Below are positions 61,511-64,000 of a DNA stretch of 64,000 nucleotides, one piece after another. Within the stretch, counting starts at the first letter, position 1; every line of letters starts with the position of its first letter. The notes below the pieces were generated by a model. It was given only the letters and a program-made list of their open reading frames with translations. It was not told where the DNA came from and did no database searches. Source of the stretch: JABCZH01 sp963803775. GTDB taxonomy: Bacteria > Acidobacteriota > Terriglobia > Terriglobales > Acidobacteriaceae. The stretch spans positions 930,001 through 994,000 of the forward strand of contig CAWDNS010000007.1 of the NCBI GenBank assembly GCA_963803775.1, written 5' to 3'. The translations under genes and the position numbers were made by a program.

Positions 61511-61606
61511 CGTTGCCTCCAGGGTACTGACAGCTGAAATGTTCGACTTTCAATCTACGATTCCAGGGTTCGGGAATCGGCAATCGGAAGGCGAAGAAAG
61601 CGTCGT

Positions 61607-62302
61607 TCACAGCCTACTTGTTACTCCCTCATACGCGATCGGATCAGCAGTTCCTGCCTCACGAAAAGCGCGCAACCGGAGCACGCAACTATCGCAGACT
61701 CCGCAGGCGCGATCCTCCTTAGTGTAACAAGACCACGTTAAATCGAAGGGCGCACCCAATTCAAGGCCAAGCCGGACAATCTCGAACTTGCGCATGCCGA
61801 TCAGAGGCGTGACGATCTGGATCACACCATCTTTGGTGCCGGCTTTCACTACTTGGTTAAACGCCTGGTAATACTCCGGACGGCAGTCGGGGTATCCCGA
61901 ACTGTCCTGTTCGACCGCTCCAATGTACACCTTCTCGGCTCCCAAAACCTCAGCCCAGCTCACAGCCACGGACAAGAAATGTGCATTGCGAAAGGGGACG
62001 TAGGTCACGGGAACTTCATGGCCGATGGAATGGGATTCTGGAACTGGAATCGTAGGATCGGTCAGCGCCGATCCGCCGATGGCATGTAGCGCCTCGTTAC
62101 GGACGACCAGCCGGTTGCGGATTCCCAGGCGGTCGCAAATCACGGTAAACGCACGCCGCTCACGGTCTTCGGTTCGCTGTCCATAGCTTATGTGGACGGC
62201 CGCGGCGCAAAAGTCGCGAACTGCAAGAGCGGCGCAGACACAGGAATCCATGCCTCCGCTGAGCAGTACGACGGCGCGGGATGGGGATGACGTTGCCGGC
62301 AT
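61607..62302 (-). CDS. queC: 7-cyano-7-deazaguanine synthase QueC
   Basis: 231 residues from ATG 62302. It converts 7-carboxy-7-deazaguanine, ammonia and ATP to preQ0, in the queuosine pathway. The ATP-binding P-loop is VVLLSGGMDSCVCAAL (SGGMDS at 15-20). The zinc site uses four Cys in SCYTKEDRACGVCDSCVLR. In-frame codons beyond 62302 read as noise. It is the third gene of queD-queE-queC, with 17 bases between queE and its start. Confidence 0.95.
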   Translation of the reverse strand: MPATSSPSRAVVLLSGGMDSCVCAALAVRDFCAAAVHISYGQRTEDRERRAFTVICDRLGIRNRLVVRNEALHAIGGSALTDPTIPVPESHSIGHEVPVTYVPFRNAHFLSVAVSWAEVLGAEKVYIGAVEQDSSGYPDCRPEYYQAFNQVVKAGTKDGVIQIVTPLIGMRKFEIVRLGLELGAPFDLTWSCYTKEDRACGVCDSCVLRLRAFREAGTADPIAYEGVTSRL

Positions 62303-62319
62303 ACTGTGGATAGTGGCGG

Positions 62320-63000
62320 CTAAACTCCCTTCAGCGCCGGGTCCCAGATGAACTTGTGAAGCTGGAGTCCCAGGCGGGCGGGGACGTTGTCGGCCAAAAT
62401 CCACTCGGCCAGTTCGCGGGGATCGAGCAGGCAGTGCGAGGTGTCCCGCCCGCCGCGCGCGTCTTTGGCGAAGGCGGGTGAAAACAATACCGCGTTGACC
62501 CGGCGTGCCAAATCGTGGCGGGTCACGAAGTCTCGCGCGAACTCGTAGTCGGTGCGATCACTCAGCACGAACTTGATTTCGTCCGCTGAGGTGAGGGCTT
62601 CCACGTTCTCGATGTAGAAGGTGTCGGGCTCGCCGGAATTCGGGCATTTGACGTCGGCGATCTTGATCACAGCCTTAGGCACCGACTGCAAAGGCCGCTC
62701 GCCGCTGGTTTCGAGTAGAACCGTATACCCATCGTCGAGCAGACGCTGCATGAGCGGCACAACTTCTTTTTCCTGCAGCATCGGTTCACCGCCCGTGATC
62801 TCGACCAGGCCTCCGGGGCTGAGCTGTTCCACTTCTTCGAGGACTTCTTCTAACGTCATACGATTGCCGCCGGTGAAGGTGTATTCGCTGTCACACCAGG
62901 AGCAGCGCAGGTTGCATCCAGTCAGTCGGACGAAGACGCAAGGCAGTCCGGCGTGAGTGGATTCGCCCTGGATCGATTTGTAGATTTCGGTGATTTGCAT
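62320..63000 (-). CDS. queE: 7-carboxy-7-deazaguanine synthase QueE (radical SAM)
   Basis: 226 residues. It performs the ring contraction from 6-carboxy-tetrahydropterin to 7-carboxy-7-deazaguanine. The [4Fe-4S] Cys are C29, C33 and C36 in LTGCNLRCSWCDSEY. The SAM-binding GGEPMLQ segment and a VLLETSGERPL motif follow. The N-terminus carries the family signature ITEIYKSIQGEST. ATG 63000 begins 44 bases after the queD stop on the minus strand. Confidence 0.95.
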   Translation of the reverse strand: MQITEIYKSIQGESTHAGLPCVFVRLTGCNLRCSWCDSEYTFTGGNRMTLEEVLEEVEQLSPGGLVEITGGEPMLQEKEVVPLMQRLLDDGYTVLLETSGERPLQSVPKAVIKIADVKCPNSGEPDTFYIENVEALTSADEIKFVLSDRTDYEFARDFVTRHDLARRVNAVLFSPAFAKDARGGRDTSHCLLDPRELAEWILADNVPARLGLQLHKFIWDPALKGV

Positions 63001-63044
63001 GAGGCGAGCCGTTAGCTCTTGGCTTTTAGCTTTTGGCTAAAGCG

Positions 63045-63422
63045 CTACTCGGAATACATGGCCGTCGTGCTGTCAGTCTCGAACACGGTCACGTTCTTGA
63101 TGTGCACGCGGCCGTTGGTTACGCGTTGAAGCTTTGCATTCGATTCGTCGTAAAAATATTTGGCCAGATTCTCGGCGGAAGGATTGAGTTCCGTAAATGG
63201 CGCCACATCGTTGATCATTTGGTGATCAAGCCGCTCGATGACGTGTTTCATCACCTCGCGCAGATCTTTGAAATCAAGCAGAAGTCCGGCTTTGTCCAGT
63301 TCCTTGCCAGCCAGTGTGACCCTGATTTTATAGTTGTGCCCATGCGGGTTCTCGCACTTCCCCTTGTAATTGCGGAGGTAGTGCCCCGCGGCAAACGAGT
63401 CTTCGACAGTGACTTCGAACAT
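63045..63422 (-). CDS. queD: 6-carboxy-5,6,7,8-tetrahydropterin synthase QueD
   Basis: 125 residues. It acts on 7,8-dihydroneopterin triphosphate in queuosine synthesis. Zinc ligands are H14, H27 and H29 (AAGHYLRNY and NPHGHNYKI), and the catalytic Cys is C23 (YKGKCENPHGH). A later DLREVMKHVIERLDHQMIND provides the second active-site part. First gene of queD-queE-queC. I found no preQ1 riboswitch ahead of it. Confidence 0.94.
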   Translation of the reverse strand: MFEVTVEDSFAAGHYLRNYKGKCENPHGHNYKIRVTLAGKELDKAGLLLDFKDLREVMKHVIERLDHQMINDVAPFTELNPSAENLAKYFYDESNAKLQRVTNGRVHIKNVTVFETDSTTAMYSE

Positions 63423-63487
63423 GGGCTATTCACTCCAGCAATGCTGATGCGTTCCATTGTATCGCGGCTACGTCCGGCAAAGCCCTA

Positions 63488-63514
63488 AACCACAGGAGGC
63501 ACAAAGGATCACAG
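63488..63514 (+). repeat. copy of the 'accacagagg' dispersed repeat
   Basis: 'accacaggaggcaca' and 'ggatcacagg' form a degenerate copy of the repeat that makes the nusG-rplK inverted repeat. It sits between queD and the VapB-like gene. Confidence 0.5.
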
Positions 63515-63552
63515 GGGCCTGGGTTTCTGCCGCTCGGGCCGTCCTGCGACGG

Positions 63553-63588
63553 TTGACGTGTGGCAATTCCTTACTATATAGTAAGGAA
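63553..63588 (+). promoter_or_regulatory. promoter and palindromic operator of the VapBC locus
   Basis: TTGACG (63553-63558) lies 16 bases before TATATA (63575-63580), a good -35/-10 pair. A perfect 22-bp palindrome at 63567-63588 (arms TTCCTTACTAT and ATAGTAAGGAA) covers the -10 box. VapB-type antitoxins repress their operon by binding such palindromes; binding here is inference. Confidence 0.75.
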
Positions 63589-63615
63589 TATTAAATTGTT
63601 AGAGGAGGTGCAAAA

Positions 63616-63861
63616 TTGGCAACCGCGACGATGACGTCAAAAGGGCAGGTCACCATACCCAAGCCGGTCCGCGCCGCCCTGGGGATTGACTCCGGTGATC
63701 GCATTGAGTTTGTGGAAGTCGAGAAGGGTCAGTTTGCAATCGTCGCCGCCACTCGCTCGGTGCAGGAGCTGAATGGCCTGTTCCGAGGCAGGCGGAGCAA
63801 GCCGGTCACGATTGAAGAGATGAACGCGGCCATCGCGAGGCGGGCATCTGAGTCGCGATGA
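63616..63861 (+). CDS. VapB-like AbrB/MazE-type antitoxin
   Basis: 81 residues from a TTG start at 63616, behind a strong GAGGAGGTG site. The swapped-hairpin AbrB DNA-binding domain is at about 5-46 (TMTSKGQVTIPKPVRAALGI, DRIEFVEVEKGQFAIV). The C-terminal tail (VQELNGLFRGRRSKPVTIEE) is the toxin-binding segment. It is translationally coupled with the following PIN gene through an ATGA overlap. It would neutralise and co-repress with VapC. Confidence 0.92.
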   Translation: MATATMTSKGQVTIPKPVRAALGIDSGDRIEFVEVEKGQFAIVAATRSVQELNGLFRGRRSKPVTIEEMNAAIARRASESR

Positions 63862-64000
63862 TCGGGCTCGATACGAATGTTGTTGTCCGCTATCTTACTC
63901 ACGATGATCCAGTCCAAACGGCTGCAGCAGAGAAGGTGATGGATTCGCTGTCCTCGGATTCGCCTGGATTCCTTTCTGTAGTCGTCATTGTGGAAGTAGT
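63858..64000 (+). CDS. VapC-like PIN-domain ribonuclease toxin, cut by window edge
   Basis: The ATG at 63858 overlaps the antitoxin TGA (ATGA). About 47 residues are visible: MIGLDTNVVVRYLTHDDPVQ, then AEKVMDSLSSD, then LSVVVIVEV. The PIN-domain first catalytic Asp is D5 (LDTNVVVRYL). The rest lies outside the window, including the other acidic residues. VapC toxins cleave initiator tRNA or 23S rRNA, but the target is unknown here. Confidence 0.88.
   Translation, partial: MIGLDTNVVVRYLTHDDPVQTAAAEKVMDSLSSDSPGFLSVVVIVEV

Noticed and set aside
63423..63560. preQ1 riboswitch upstream of queD
   Set aside because: The minus-strand leader shows no conserved aptamer core or C-rich loop pattern that I could recognise.

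Overview
The window looks like a chromosomal segment of an Acidobacteriota bacterium, most likely class Terriglobia (Koribacter/Acidobacteriaceae-like). This is inferred from the gene content: REC-DUF4388 regulator, GAF-rich sensor, TPR and carboxypeptidase-regulatory secreted proteins, the 'AEVVYTPA' secreted family and the PQQ-propeller family. Intergenic repeats of the 'accacagaggtcacagag' and 'ctcaggatgacaa' type also fit. No phage, insertion sequence or CRISPR array was seen. || Layout. 0-7 kb: an edge-truncated 7TM-GAF sensor (minus), gltX, a zinc alcohol dehydrogenase, a HigBA-like toxin-antitoxin locus whose toxin frame is broken, and glnS. 7-12 kb: two secreted proteins, then a ccdA-tlpA-DsbD-alpha thiol/cytochrome c maturation cluster (minus). 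12-27.5 kb: the core gene-expression cluster, with five tRNAs (Thr-TGT, Tyr, Thr-GGT, Gly, Trp), tuf, rpmG, secE, nusG, rplK, rplA, rplJ, rplL, rpoB and rpoC, closed by a clear intrinsic terminator. RpoB carries an N-terminal insertion with eight cysteines in two ribbon-like sets. 27.5-41 kb: YihY, a PilZ-like protein, a VOC protein, a phosphodiesterase-TPR fusion, three tandem secreted paralogues coupled to a sulfotransferase, pyruvate kinase, an alpha/beta hydrolase, rhomboid, a LysW-like zinc ribbon and two small secreted beta-sandwich proteins. || 41-55 kb: a PQQ-like propeller, rpsA (ribosomal protein S1), a HIT protein and a TPR protein all carry single-base frameshifts. rpsA alone has four. 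Because S1 is normally essential, I read this cluster mainly as consensus-sequence error, not gene decay. The same stretch holds ligA, DinB, a lipid kinase, membrane proteins and a moaC-REC/DUF4388-mogA operon. 55-64 kb: YciI, a serine hydrolase, moeA, a divergent PilT-like ATPase, a TPR protein, the queD-queE-queC operon, and a VapBC locus cut by the right edge. || The genes connect into a few programmes: translation and transcription (tRNAs, aminoacyl-tRNA synthetases, ribosomal proteins, RNA polymerase), periplasmic thiol chemistry (ccdA/tlpA/DsbD-like), molybdenum cofactor synthesis (moaC, mogA, moeA), queuosine precursor synthesis (queCDE), and several secreted proteins of unknown role.
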